Of a stretch of 64,000 bases of DNA, positions 11,845 through 24,347 are shown piece by piece. The notes under the pieces were generated by a model, which was not told the DNA's origin, made no database searches, and was given only the letters and a program-made list of their open reading frames with translations. Source of the stretch: Gongronella butleri (taxonomy: Eukaryota; Mucoromycota; Mucoromycetes; Mucorales; Cunninghamellaceae); the NCBI GenBank assembly GCA_025201375.1, contig JAIWZP010000021.1, positions 62,001-126,000 on the forward strand, read 5' to 3'. Position numbers and translations under genes: made by a program. The stretch's first letter is position 1, and each line of letters opens with the position of its first letter.

Positions 11845-14681
11845 ATGGATCTGCACAGCTTGTTGAATGAGAGTACTCCTGATCTGTCTCTAGGCGATGT
11901 TCAAGCGCTGGTGGATGCGGACAACAATGAGAAGCTGCGGCGGCTTGACGATGCGGTGTTTGACGTGCCTGTGGGCGGGCCGGAGGGGTATCTGCTGCTT
12001 GATGTGCTTGTGCAGGTACTTTTGTCGATCACGGGCGACACGGCGTTAGATCAGCAGTACGCGCGCACGGTGGCGCTGAGCGGCCTGCGACGGTGCCTTG
12101 TGCGCCTTGTGCGTCGGCACGGTTATGCTTGGCTGGCGTCGTATCCTTTGCACGTTTCCGACGCGACATGGCAGGCTCTCCGTGGTGCCAGCAGTAGCAG
12201 TAATAGCAAGGACATGGCACTGCTGTTCCATTTGTATGGGATTGTGCTTGGAGCGCAGCAGCGGCCGGGAGTAGATGAGGCCGTGTGGGCAGACGCCATG
12301 CTCTGTTTCTTGAAGGCCAATTGCGCGCCGCTGTCGCATCATTTGTGGGTCACGCTGTGCCGCCGGTTCGACAACAACAACGGTGCCACTTCGCCGGTGC
12401 CACGGCGCTTCATTGAATGCGTGGCGGCCATGGCCTTGCGCATGGACGTGTCGCCAACCTTGAAGCTGCTTGCCAAGGCAGACCCCGCACAAATTGATGC
12501 CCAATGGGACCAATTCCTCGGCGCCGCACGCGTCAAGCCCACCGCCCTCGACCACCAAGACCTGATGCTCGCGAAAATGAGATTTGACGCCCTCGTCACT
12601 CGCTCCACGTTTCCGCGCCTCTTTCACGAATTCGCCCTTGCCGAGCTTGGAGGTAAAATAAGGGAAAATGGGGGGAAAATGAAGGAAAAAAAAGACTCAA
12701 TGGGCATGAAATTCACAATTTTTTCTTTTTTTCTCTTTTTTTTTTTTTTTTTTTTCCTTTTTTTAAAATAGACACGCCGGTGGCACGCGACAAGAACCCG
12801 CTGATGATGGCGACTTTGGCGGGTGAGATACCCATGGATGATGAAGAACGAGGGCGTGTTGTACAGGTGGGGCTGCAGCATTGGCGGCGGCTTGTGGGGT
12901 CGCTTGCGCCACGATTGTTTTTACGATACATGTGCGATTTGATTGCGGTGCAATATCCGACGGATCAAAAAAGCGTGTTGGATCTTGTTCTTGTACATTT
13001 CATGGTGATGGATACGTTCAAAGTGCACCAAGAGGCCATGGTGGATGCTTTGGCGCGCTTGACGTACCATTCGCTTTCTGCGCCGTTTTACGCGTTCACG
13101 CGTGTATTCCAATATGCACGCGACGTGCATCTTGCGTCGGATCCGCTCAAAGTGCCTAGCGACATGGACGCGGAACGGCGCGAGCAATACGTGGCACATC
13201 TGCCTGTGTGTCTGAGCAGGCTGTTGGACAAGATGGTGGCGCGTGTGGCTCCCGAGGCGACGTCTTGGCCGTACGTGTGTCTCCAGTCGGCGCCGGCGCC
13301 CATTGTCGAGCACCATTTGACGCGCATCATTGACACCGTCAACAACGATACGACTGATGATCGCCTGTTTGCGCATTTGACTTTGACCATGAGTCTCCCG
13401 TTTGCGCGACCGCTTGCATCGCAATTGATTCCGCTCTTTTTGCATCGCGCGTCATTCGAGACATTGGACAGATTGCTCCGATCCAAGCACGCGGCACTCG
13501 ATCTCTTTTTCGTTGGTCTTGGCGCCGATTATGTGGACCAGCGTGTGCTTCTTGAGCTGCTAGAAGAACGACCGCCGGCCTTCACCGACAGGCTCGTTAC
13601 ATTTCTGCAACGACCTCATGCAAGCAAGCTTCGGCGCGACCGGCAAGCGACGATCAATGCGCATCTGATTCAGGCCATGGTCACGCTGGCGGCACAGCAA
13701 CAGGAAATTGCTCTGCGCTACATGGATGCCATGCTCACAAAGGACATGGACACGTGGCTAGCACCGCCCAAAGCCGAAAAAGAGGCTCCAGCGCGGCGGC
13801 GACCGGTACTCGTGGACGACAAGAGGACCATTGCCGTCCAGCACACGGGGATGGCCATGTTGGTGCGTGCCATTGCCGCTTTGGATGACCAAGATGCTCA
13901 AACATGGCTGACAACACGATGGGCCGCGCAATGGCTTGGTGGTGACGATACCCAAACACCCTTTTCCGTGCCTGTTTCGTACGTGCATCAGTGCCTTGCT
14001 CTTTTTGCCTATAGCACGACCCCCCTCAAAGCCATGATGCTCCAATTCTTGGACAAGGGGCTTGCATGCGACACGAATCACGCGTTTCTCGAGAAACTCA
14101 TTGATGTGTTAATGCTGTCGGATGCGCCGCAGCTCGCCAGGCTCACGGACACGCTGCTAACACGCGTCGCGCATCTCCAGGGCGCGATGCACGCGACCAT
14201 CGATCGGATTTTGGAGAATTTATTGGCATGCACGGAGAAATTGCGGTTATGGGAACGCACGCTGCGTTTGATGGACGAAGACAGCTCCACGACCGACGAC
14301 GATGAGAACAACAACGATAATGCCTTTGCCGACCATGCTCTCGTGCGCAAAGATATCAAGAAACGCATCCATCCAGGTGCAGAGCGGCGCCCGCGAATCC
14401 TCGTCCACCGCGTCCTCGCGTTTCTTGCGCGTATCCTCTTGTGCGACCCCACGTACGCGTCCCCCGCCATCCTCGATCTGCGCGCCGCGCTCATTGCCAC
14501 CCCATTGCTCTACGAGCCGCTCGCCCACTTGCTCAATGCCAATGCCGTCCGCGCAACGACGCGTGACACCCTCATCCTCATGATCCGCACTTGCCTCGAC
14601 CATCTCCCACGCCACGATCCATTGTATACCTACAGTCGACGCATCCTCACTCGAATTGGCCCCTCGCTGACCATTGCCTAA
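11845..14681 (+). CDS. Large helical (alpha-solenoid-like) protein of unknown function
   Basis: Two exons (11845-12652 and 12772-14681) give 905 aa. I do not recognise the family. The protein is almost entirely helical, leucine- and alanine-rich, with repeated amphipathic stretches in the manner of HEAT/ARM proteins. A short acidic linker (EDSSTTDDDENNN) lies near residue 800, followed by a basic KKRIHPGAERRPR segment and a last helical block. There is no signal peptide or membrane segment. A scaffold or complex subunit is the natural guess. The ATG at 11845 follows a pyrimidine-rich leader; an ATG eight bases upstream is in another frame and closes at once. The intron ends in a long T-run and its phase is exact. 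Confidence 0.85.
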
Positions 14682-15450
14682 GAACAGGAATAAAAAAAAA
14701 ACCAGGCATATCATATCACCCCCTTGATCAATATGCCTCGATGACCTGGTACCTTTCAAGGCAAGTGCCGTGTGAAGGCTTCCTTTTATGGCAATGAAAC
14801 GTGACGCGAAAAAAAATAAATTCAGGTGGCGATTGGGGGAAGGGGGGAAGGAAAAACGCGCTGTTTCCCATCAAAATTGGATCATGCAGTACTCGGACGA
14901 ATTGGCAGCCAAAATCTGCATGCTTCCCCCATCACGACATGGTTTAGGATGTCAACAGCCCCCCTATTTCATGCACGCTAATGCATATCCGGCATCCTTG
15001 CACTGATCGTCGATGGTGCCCCCCTGGATCCCATTTTTTGACTCGTTTTCCCTGGGTTTGTCAAGGACTCGTCTTCTTCTTTTTCGTCACGACATGCAAC
15101 TTTGCGTCAATGGATGGAGGGAAAACGGAGACAGAAAGCAGGGCAACAAAAACTAGGAGAACATTGGCGAGATCAGGGCGGATGATGAATTTTTTTCTTT
15201 TCTTTTTTTTTTTGCTCAGGAACGCGCTTTCCCCGCTTTTCCCAGAGATCATTTCTTCAGCCCACTCCCCTTTTTGCCCTTTTTTTTTCGCTTTTCTTTC
15301 ACTTTTCTCCCTCTTTTTTTTCTTTTCTTTTTATTTTTTGGAGGGCTCCTTTATTTGAGTCGCAGGCGCCTCTTTTATTTTTTTTCTTTTGCTTTCTTTT
15401 CCCACTTTTTCCTCCTCATTCGTTCCCTCTCCCCCTCTTTTTTTTTGAAC
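14682..15450 (+). other. Intergenic region with the pyrimidine-rich PLD1 leader
   Basis: It holds no gene that I can support. From about 15190 to 15450 the plus strand is dominated by T and CT tracts right up to the phospholipase D ATG, like other strong fungal promoters and leaders in this window. A TATCATATCA motif occurs near 14707. Confidence 0.45.
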
Positions 15451-17750
15451 ATGTCGAACCCTATTTCCGACACGGCGCAATTCTTCCAGACCCGGCGACA
15501 AGAGGACGATCCAGTGGCCAATTATCGATTTAGCGATGGCGACAGCCGAGTGATACGTTCTGCTGTATTTTCGGGCCGTGGAGGCAGTCTGGACGACGCG
15601 TCGCGACGGCGGCATGGGCTTCCCTTTAGTACATGGGACCGAGTGCTTGCGCGTCTGCGCGGGGATGACGACGACGAGGACGATGGCGGCGAGGACAGGT
15701 TGCTGCACGCCGATCGAGCCTATTACCCGGGCAATGGCATCGAGGAGGGTGACACAAGGGATTTGTTGCGTGCATGGAAGCACAGGATCGATCCTCGACG
15801 TCATTTTCATCCATTTGACACGGCTTCACCGTCCTCGAGTGATTCGGTGGGCGGCGTCGATTTGCCGAGGCGTCGTCGCGGTTCTGTGCCCACGGACGCC
15901 TATGCACGTGCTGCTGCTGCCGCACAACAGGAAGACGATGCATTGCCACCCTTGGACCCATTGGATCGCATGCACGCGCCCGAGCGACCACAACGCCAAT
16001 TGCCCACGACGCGACGCGACGATCAAGAGGCGGACGAGACCAATTATTTCATGCACCCATTCGCCAGCGACGACGAAGACGAACGTGAAAATGAACATGA
16101 AATCGAGGAAAATGACCAACTGGGCGAACATCACGCGTCATCATCGGCACCGCCATTGCTCGCAGCTCCACCCATCCCTGCCCCACCGACCCCCGTGGTT
16201 CTCAAACCAGAAGGTCGCCGCCAAGCACGCTACCAGGTGTTGCCCATCGCCACCAACGCCCCATTTCCAACCTCCGAATCGCAATGGACCTTACCAGAGC
16301 CCGATTCACCCACAAACGACACCGCCACCGCGTCACCTACCCTCGTAAAGACACCATGGGAACGCACCATGGACAGAATCAAGATGATCTCCTCCATCCA
16401 GCCCGCGCGTCTCTCTCTTCAAATTGATACCACAACAACCACAAACGCCAATGCTGCCGCAAAGCTGCTGGTCCCCTATTTCCCGCCCGCTTTCGATCCC
16501 ATCTTTATTGCTCTCTCAAGGGACGAGCACGGCAATCGACTCGTAAGCGCAATGGAAAAAGGTCAAATATCAATCAAATTCATGCATTTTTGCACCTTTT
16601 TTTTTTATGCCAATCTAGCCGCCCATCTTGCTGCCATTGTTGAATGCAAGTCATTTTTTCTTTGATGATTTTATGATTTATTAGCCATTGACGCGTATTT
16701 TTCTCTTTTTTCTCTTTAGGCATCCGTGACCGATTCTGAATTTTTGGAAGGCCAGAATCAATGGGCATTCCGCATTGAGCTGCAGTATGGCGATATCAAG
16801 TGGGTGTTGTATCGGACCATTGCGGATTTCGTCATGTTGCACTACACGTTGAAATTCAAGTCGAGCCTGCTTGCCAATGTGCCTGCGCCGCCGCCCTTCC
16901 CCAATCAGCTGCAGGCGCTCTACGACTCGTGCATCACCACCATTGGCTGGGACCGCAAGGACGACGACGTCGACGCAGATAGCCAGGACACCCTCGCCGT
17001 CGACGAAAATGCGGCGGCCGCGCGCATCGACGCATCGCCCGATGGCCAAACAGACCCTGACGAGAAGCGCGATGCCCTGGAGCGCCGCACCGCGCTCACG
17101 CGGTACCTCCAGCAGCTTTTCCAGCGCGCCCATCGACACATCAGCTACGATGTGTGTGAATTCCTTGAAATGTCCGCCATCAGCATGGTTCAAGACATGG
17201 GCTGGAAGGGCAAGGAAGGCTACTTGCGCCAGAGAAATCATCTCGTCCAACACAGGTGCTGCCAATGGCTCACCTCGCGCATGTGGAAGACACAATGGGT
17301 AAAAAAAAAAAAAAAAAAAAAAATGAAGAAAACGCCATGGTGCATGACCTTGACACTTTACAAATTGCCCCTCTTTATCAATAGGTGTTGCTCCGCGACT
17401 CGTACATTGCCTTTTGTGACGACATTGCGGCGTCCAGTCCGACGGCCGTCTTGATGCTTGACAACAGCTTCACCATGCACGCCACCAAGCCCAATCTGCT
17501 AGGCAATTACCACCTGATTCTCACCAATCAGACGCGTCGCATCCAGCTAAAGGGCAACAAGCGCGAATTGGACGAGTGGTCCGCTCAAATCAAAAAGGTC
17601 CAGGACGGCAGCCCTTGGATTCGCCAGCATCGCTTTGATTCGTTTGCACCCGTCCGCAGGCACGCCAAAGTCAAGTGGTTTGTCGATGCAGAAAGTAAGC
17701 TACACTTGTCTATCCAACGACCAAACCAAGGGGGAACATGGCACCCACTG

Positions 17751-17793
<43 letters not shown>

Positions 17794-20700
17794 CAATCAG
17801 ATCCTCATTTCCTTTTGATTTTGATTTTTCATTGCGACAGATCATTTCAATGCTGTTGCCGAGGCCATTCTGTCAGCCAAGGTGGAGATTTACATTGCGG
17901 ACTGGTGGCTGACCCCTGAATTGGTAACGTCTTGCTCAATTTTTCTTCGTTTCGTGCACCATTCTCATGGCGTTCTCGTCTTTTTCTTTTCTTTTTCTCC
18001 AGTACCTGCGCCGCCCACCGCACGAGAATGAGGATTTCCGTCTGGATCGATTGCTTCAGCGCAAGGCACGTGAAGGCGTCATGATCTACATTGTCATTTA
18101 CAAGGAAATGTCTCTTGCCCTCACCATTGACTCGGAGCACACAAAGCTGTGGCTGCAGAGCTTGCACCCAAATATCATGGTCCAGCGCCACCCTGACCAC
18201 GCATCAATCGACAACAACAATGTGCTTTTCTGGTCGCATCACGAGGTAAAAAAAAAAAAAAAAAAAAAATCGCCCAAAAACGCGTGAAAACGCGTGAAAA
18301 AGGATGAGTGCCATTGAACGCGTGTGATTTCTCAACTGCTTTTCATGCAGAAAATGGTCGTGGTGGACAATCGGCTCGCGTTCATCGGCGGCTTGGATCT
18401 CTGCTTTGGCCGCTACGACTCACATCAGCACTCGCTTTCTGATTTCCACCCCGAGCACCGCGACCGCGTCAATTTCCCCGGCCAGGACTATTCCAATCCA
18501 CGCAACAAGGACTTTGTCGACGGTAAGGAGGAAAAAAAAAAAGGCGCCAGTTTTATTTAATGTTTTTTTTGGGGGGGTGTTTACCAGTGGCACAATACGA
18601 TCGCACGCTTGTTGACCGGTCAACATGCCCACGTATGCCGTGGCATGACGTGACACTGGCAACGGTGGGGCCGGTTGCACGCGACATTGCGCGTCACTTT
18701 ATCCAGCGCTGGAATTACATAAAGACCACAAAAGCCATGCATCGCCACAACTTGCCATTCCTCATGCCAAAGGGCGAGTACGTCGCCGCACGCGACGAGC
18801 ACAAATTCAAGGGCTCGTGTCGCGTCCAGGTCCTGCGCAGCTCATCTGCTTGGAGCTCAGGCGTGCAGCGCGAGGTAAAAAAAAAAAAATTTTTTTTTTG
18901 GGCACCCTCTCGATCCATCTTACACGCTTTTTTTTTATGATTGATCGCATCGCCCAGCATTCCATTTACAACGCTTACATTGAGTGCATCAGCCAGGCAC
19001 AGCATTTTATCTACATTGAGAATCAATTCTTTAGTAAAAAACATCCAGTGACACTGTAAAACCTGCGCATTGACCTTTTATTTTTTAATTTTTTTTTTTT
19101 TTTGCTAATAGTCAGCGCAACGGACGACGACAAGATCCTACGCAACAAGATTGCACAGGCGCTCGTGCAGCGCATCATCCGCGCGCATGAAGAACGCGAG
19201 AAATTCAAGGTGTTTGTGGTGCTTCCGCTTGTGCCGGCCTTTGAAGGTGATTTGGCGTCCAGCGAATCCAGCTCGGCAAGGTACGTTTGCACGGGGGATT
19301 GGGAGCGACGCGGTTTGGAACGTGCCTCGCATGCCCTACATGCGTTCTTGCATACGCCAAAGGCAAAAACATGGGCAATGGCTCATTTCTCTCCCCCCTT
19401 TTTTTTCTTTGTGCAGGTCCGTGATGCATTTCCAGTACGCGACCATGTGCCGTGGTGACGCTTCTATTGTATCGCGACTGCGACGCGCCGGGATCAATCC
19501 GTCCGATTATATCGATTGGTACTCGCTTCGCAATTGGGGCAGCATCCGCACGCCCGACATGAGCCATGATGACCCCGAGCAATACGTGACAGAGATTCTC
19601 TACATCCACGACAAGCTCATGATTGTCGACGACCGCATTGCACTTATTGGATCCGGTAAAAAAAAAAAAAAAAAGAAAAAAGAGCGGGGAAATATGATTT
19701 AGATGCATCGATCTTACCTTTCTGTATTTTTTAAGCCAACATCAATGACAGGTTAGTTAGTTCGACAACTCATGCCTTGCTGGAAGACGCGTCCATTGCA
19801 TGTAAAACAACGCCAAAATGATGGTTGCTCACGTTCTTTTTTTTCATTTTTTTGGCAGATCTCAACTCGGCAACCGCGACTCGGAAATTGCCATGCTCAT
19901 CGAGGACACCGACACGATTGACGCCTACATGGATGGGAAGCCGGTAAGTCAACACCAATGGCATTGGAAAAAAAAAAAAACAGTCGAAATTTTGACGTTT
20001 TCTTTTCATTTTTGTTGCTTATATGGTAGTACAAGGCAAGTCGGTTTGCGCACACATTAAGGTTGCAGCTGTGGAAGGAGCATCTGGGCTTGCTGGACAT
20101 GGACAGCAATTGGTCGAGTCTGCTGGATCAGACGGACGACAGCACGGTTGCCTCGGACCCTATTGACCTGGTGATTGACAAGCTGCAAGTGCTTGCGACA
20201 GCTGCGGCCACGGTGCGCAGTCATGGTGATGCGGACGACGGCCAGGATACGCATGACGACGTTGAAATGGTGGATTCGCCCGCGCCGGCGGGATCAAACA
20301 CGGGCCATCCTGAAATGGAGGGCAGCAAAAAGGCATTGCACGCGCGTCTTGCGACGTACCCGCCGCGCACGCACGACAATGAGCAGGAGATCCAGCGGTG
20401 CGAGCAAGAGGAGCCTGTGCGCATGATCGACCGCATGAGCCGCAGCCGAAGCATGTACGACACGACGCGCCAGGGCAAGACCGACTACACCGATCAGCAC
20501 GCGTGTGCGCGCGTCCTCGACCCGCTCGCCGACGCTTGCTATCACAGTCTGTGGCGCAAAACAGCCACCGACAACACCGACATTTATCGCCAGCTCTTCC
20601 ATTGCGTCCCTGACGACACCATCCATACCTTTGACCAACACCGCGACTTTGTCAACAACAACCCAGACCGCTACGGCCACATCGTCAACCCGTTGCTCGC

Positions 20701-20836
20701 AGGCCATGAGGTCCTCTCCCAATTGCAGCAGATTCGCGGCCACCTCGTCCAATTCCCACTCGACTACCTCAAAAACGAGACCCTCAATGGTGGAAATCTC
20801 ATCGAATCCATGACACCCACTATCATCTTCACCTGA
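15451..20836 (+). CDS. SPO14: Phospholipase D1 with PX and PH domains (Spo14-like)
   Basis: Fourteen exons: 15451-16542, 16619-16645, 16720-17298, 17385-17694, 17841-17923, 18003-18245, 18351-18522, 18588-18874, 18958-19033, 19112-19280, 19417-19655, 19736-19751, 19859-19943, 20030-20836. The product is 1394 aa. It hydrolyses phosphatidylcholine to phosphatidic acid and choline. Residues 1-360 are acidic and probably disordered. The PX domain starts at SVTDSEF (about 375) and runs to about 530. The PH domain follows from about 565 to 680. Two HKD catalytic motifs are complete: HEKMVVVD (about 777, split between exons 6 and 7) and HDKLMIVDD (about 1076). GSANINDRS follows the second motif and is assembled through a 16-nt exon. 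A 27-nt exon with a GC donor restores PPILLPLL before the PX domain. All phases close. The gene converges on MDM12, stops 347 bp apart. Confidence 0.95.
16619..16645 (+). other. 27-nt microexon with GC-AG downstream intron (PLD1 exon 2)
   Basis: The nine codons PPILLPLLN are flanked by a TCTAG acceptor and a GCAAGT donor. Including them keeps phase 0 and restores the proline/leucine stretch that precedes the PX domain in PLD1 proteins; skipping also keeps the frame, so alternative splicing is possible. Confidence 0.7.
17753..17791 (+). repeat. Homopolymer A39 in a PLD1 intron
   Basis: An uninterrupted run of 39 A residues lies in intron 4. It is the extreme case of the A-runs and T-runs that mark most introns in this window. 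Confidence 0.9.
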
Positions 20837-21182
20837 TCCCCCCTTATATTTATGCCATTTCCGTGTATTATACCGTCGCGCCCCCATTTCTATTTAATAT
20901 TTGCTTTTGTAGAAACAAGACAATACATTGCTCATTATTTTCTACAAAGACGCGTCCTGAACGCGTCGCAACACGTGCAAAATAATCTTAGATGCCTTTT
21001 GGTCGTATTTTTTTTACAGTAGCAAAACAGGACATTTAATCAATGACATAAATTCGGGGAATGATGGGGGTATAAAGAAACGCAACGACGCGTAAAAAAA
21101 AGCAATTGGCAAGGTGGAGAGGGGAGGAGGGCGATGGTTCATATGGACACATGAAAAGACAAAAAAAAACAGGGTCATTGCA
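20837..21182. other. Convergent 3' intergenic region
   Basis: It lies between the PLD1 and MDM12 stops. It is AT-rich, has two ACGCGT words near 20951-20967, and a TA-CAG-TA motif at about 21016-21022. No gene is visible. Confidence 0.5.
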
Positions 21183-22793
21183 TCAAGTGAGGTTGGTATT
21201 GGCGAGAACAATGACACGGCGTCTTGGCACTTTGTTTTTTCGTGTTCTGTGGTACATTGTGGCTGCGCTGGAAGGATGCGATTTGTGCAAGACCGAGGGT
21301 GACGCATTGTCAGCTAGAGACAATGTGTGTAATGATGACGCATAGCGGCGAATGTCGGCAAAGACGCGATTGCTAGCCGACACCTCGTAATCATCGTTGT
21401 CTGGCGCTTCCATGGTATTCCATTCACGTGGCAGTGTGTCCATGGCGTCTACATGGGCTATGTCCATCGAGCTTTTACGCGACGACTGCGATGACGGGCG
21501 CGACGTGCTGGAAAATGACAAGGTGTTTGCGTCAGCTGGCCATGGGTCCCCATACATGGCGTCTTTGGTACACTTATCGCGCCATTGAGGGGGCATCAAA
21601 GGCGCGCACAGGGATGAGGATGAGGATGACGGCGTTAATGGGTCCAAGATGTCCATTTGAGGATGGAGTGATGTGGTGGTTGGCGTCCAACACATGGAAT
21701 CATCGTCAGAAATCGTCGAGGCAGCACAGCTGAGCGTCGGTGTTGGCGGCATTTCGAGAGACACGGCGTCGTCGTTGTCGTCATTGTCACGGGCAGCAAG
21801 CATGGCGTTGTCCTCGTGCTGATTTTGTTGGTTTTGCTGCTGGTTTTGCTGATTTTGCTGCTGCTTGAGGCTGAAGGCATGGATGACGAGCGGCAATTGC
21901 TCGGCGAGAAAGTGCCTGAGATTCGCCTCGATGGTTTGCAGCAGAAACTGCTTGATCGTGGGTACAATGTCAAACGTGGAGCTGACCTCGAGTTTTTGGA
22001 GCGGGTCGTTTTTGAACACGAGCGTCACGCCTTTGGATTTGGACACGGCAAGCACCACCAACCCGTCCAGCTCGACGTCGCTGATCCGCAGCTGCATCGG
22101 CACACGCAATGGTTTATTTGCCGCCACCATGGTGGGACGCATATGCCGCGCAAACCGCCCGCGCAAGTGTGGCTGCGCCCACGGGGACGCACGGCATAAT
22201 GGATTCGCCTTTTTTTTCAAAAAAAAAAAAAAAAAAAACGAGTGAGAGGGCGTAAAAAAAAAAAAGGAGATTGCCTTATTTTGGCTCCCCGCCCTCCCTG
22301 TTTCCCCGGACCTCTTTGGTGCTCCCTTTTTTTTTTATATACGATTTTACCTCGATATCCGTCTGCAGTACGATGAACGCATTGCCTTTGTACGCGAGGC
22401 GAAAGATGCCTCGAAATGCGTCGGACGACAGGTCGCCAATTTCCAAGATTTCCAATTCTGGAGGCTTTTTGATGACAACAAGATGGGCAAAAAAAAATTG
22501 TAAGCAAACAAAATAAATGCATAACAAATCCCTTTTGGAAAGAAGCATTCGACGGTTGCGCAAACACGCCCTCCCTTCTCATGTCCAATGTAAAATCCCG
22601 AGAACCCACATAAAAAAAAAATTTTTTTTTTGTCTTGTCCTCTCACCTTGTCGCCCATGTGGATTGCATCGACCTTGATGGGCGCCACGATGTGTTTTGA
22701 ATGTTGTGCCTTGTTCAAGGCGGTCTCCAGCTGTGTTTTGACCTCGGCGTAGAACGCGGAATCAAAATCGGGCCAATTGAATCGAAAGGACAT
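21183..22793 (-). CDS. MDM12: ERMES subunit Mdm12
   Basis: Three exons (22793-22647, 22464-22351, 22208-21183) encode 428 aa. Mdm12 is the lipid-binding SMP-domain protein of the ER-mitochondria encounter structure; it sits on the cytosolic face between Mmm1 and Mdm34 and helps move phospholipids between the two membranes. The start [12 protein letters not shown] matches the family's N terminus. The SMP halves are [13 protein letters not shown] through FIVLQTDIE and, in exon 3, [30 protein letters not shown] and [14 protein letters not shown] glutamine/asparagine-rich stretch follows near residue 210, and the region after it is low-complexity, serine-rich and longer than in yeast. The short final motif [12 protein letters not shown] is at the C terminus. 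Gene order does not explain its function. Confidence 0.93.
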
Positions 22794-23407
22794 GATGGGG
22801 CACGACGATGGGCAGGTGAATGAATGACAGCGTGTATTGCAACGAGTCCTTTTTGTGAAAAAAAAACGCAATCCAATTCAAGGGCGGCAAAAAAGAAAGA
22901 GAAAGATGACAAAAAGAAAAGAAAAAGAAAAAAGAACATGATGCAAATTGGCTTGGGCCCTCATTTGTACCATTCGGATGTGCACCGGGAAAAGGTGGCA
23001 ACATGGAGCTCCGCTCGCATTGACTCGCCATTTTGAGTCATCGCACAAAAGCAAGCAAAACAAGCCAAAAAAGGGGGGTGCGATGGTCTGCGAAGCAACA
23101 GCCGATGATTTTTTTGACGCAATGGACATCGCGAAAGCGTCGAACCCGTCCAGTGGCATGGATGCTTGGCCAGCAGACCAGGGAGGCTGCTATCCTCAAG
23201 GTGGCCCACGCTGGGTCACGCTCCCATTTTCCTCCTTTCCCGGCCAATGCCTCCGCCTTTTCCATTTGTTCCGTGCCAATGGCAAAGATATACAAAAAGT
23301 CGAGACCACACACACACAAAAAAAAAAAAAAAAAAGACACATCATACACACACAGCTGAGCATCTCACAGCCTGTTTTATTACGCAAATTGGGCAAATCA
23401 TGGCTTT
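22794..23407. other. Intergenic region upstream of MDM12
   Basis: It contains the MDM12 leader, an A-run and a CA-repeat near 23308-23333, and the GET1 3' end. No separate gene is supported. Confidence 0.45.
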
Positions 23408-24347
23408 CTATAGGTTGGTGGCCATCATTGGGGTGCTGAGATTGCTGGACGACGACGGCGTCGGCTGAGGTTGCTGCTGTTGCTGCTGAGGAGTATAGAC
23501 AAAGTCGTTAAAACTGACAATGATCGCCTTGATCATGCGTCGGCACGCTGCAAACCACACGGCGACGCTGACGGAGCCTGCAATTCCCGCAAAAAAAAAA
23601 AAAAAAAGAGTTTCAGTGCCTCATGCGACTGCGTGCGACGCGGCTATACCTCTGGGGGAAAAGGGGAGGCACAGGAAACGCTCTGCAGGGCCGAACCAGC
23701 CAGCCGGCAGGTAAAAGACCGGCGTCTTGCGATACCACAGCACCATGATGAATTGCGACCCGTGAATCAGGAACCACAGCATCGATTTCATCTTTAGCTC
23801 AAAGCCCGTCTTGGAAAACGCAATGTCAGAATCTAAAAAAGAAAAAAAACGCATGAGAAAAAAAAACATGGCGCGTGCGGCATCATCCATTGACACGCGC
23901 ATTTCTTTTCATTTTTTTTTCTTCGTTGCCGCTCCTTCTTACTCAGCTTTTCCAAGTCGGCCATGCCCTTGTCCAGGCGTCGTCGCATCTTGGCCCACTT
24001 TGCAAACTCGTCCTGCGTGAAAAATAGCGATTGTTTAGCACGCGGCACGCTGACATTGGCATGGACCCCGCTTTTTTATTTACCTGTGAGCTGGTAGACG
24101 CGAGGTCATTCTTTAGCTTGAGCAAGTCGCGCTTGAGTTTCTGCTGCTTGGCGGCTCGCGGGTCGTTTGTGGCTCTCAAAAACAGGTCGTACGCCTAAAC
24201 CAAGGTCAGTAAAAAGAGATTTTTGGCTTGATGGCACACGATGCACGACGTGACAGCACTTACCGTGGACGTAACATACGAATAGCCAAGCAACAGAATC
24301 GACTCTGATAGTAATACAAGCAGGAATATAAAGGTGGGTAAATACAT
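23408..24347 (-). CDS. GET1: GET complex subunit Get1 (WRB-like)
   Basis: Five exons (24347-24264, 24194-24084, 24012-23943, 23832-23650, 23577-23408) give 205 aa. Get1 and Get2 form the ER receptor that takes tail-anchored proteins from Get3 and inserts them. Residues 3-24 form the first membrane helix. The cytosolic coiled coil follows (KLKRDLLKLKNDLASTSSQ, then DEFAKWAKMRRRLDKGMADL), which is the Get3-binding hairpin and the strongest family match. Two further hydrophobic segments lie in exons 4 and 5 (SMLWFLIHGSQFIMVLWY and SVSVAVWFAACRRMI). The C terminus ends in a glutamine/proline/serine tail. All phases close. Its start is 169 bp from that of NIF3 on the other strand. Confidence 0.9.

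Noticed and set aside
12046..12627. 193-codon minus-strand open frame in the helical orphan
   Set aside because: Antisense shadow of a well-supported coding exon.
15578..16348. 256-codon open frame in another frame of PLD1 exon 1
   Set aside because: It is rich in Arg, His and Pro as expected for a shifted reading of low-complexity coding DNA, and the frame that continues into PX, PH and HKD domains is the real one.
21183..24347. MDM12, GET1, EMC3 and PLD1 as a functional ER-membrane cluster
   Set aside because: They are interleaved with unrelated genes on both strands; two of them do not even adjoin the others, so chance is the simpler explanation.
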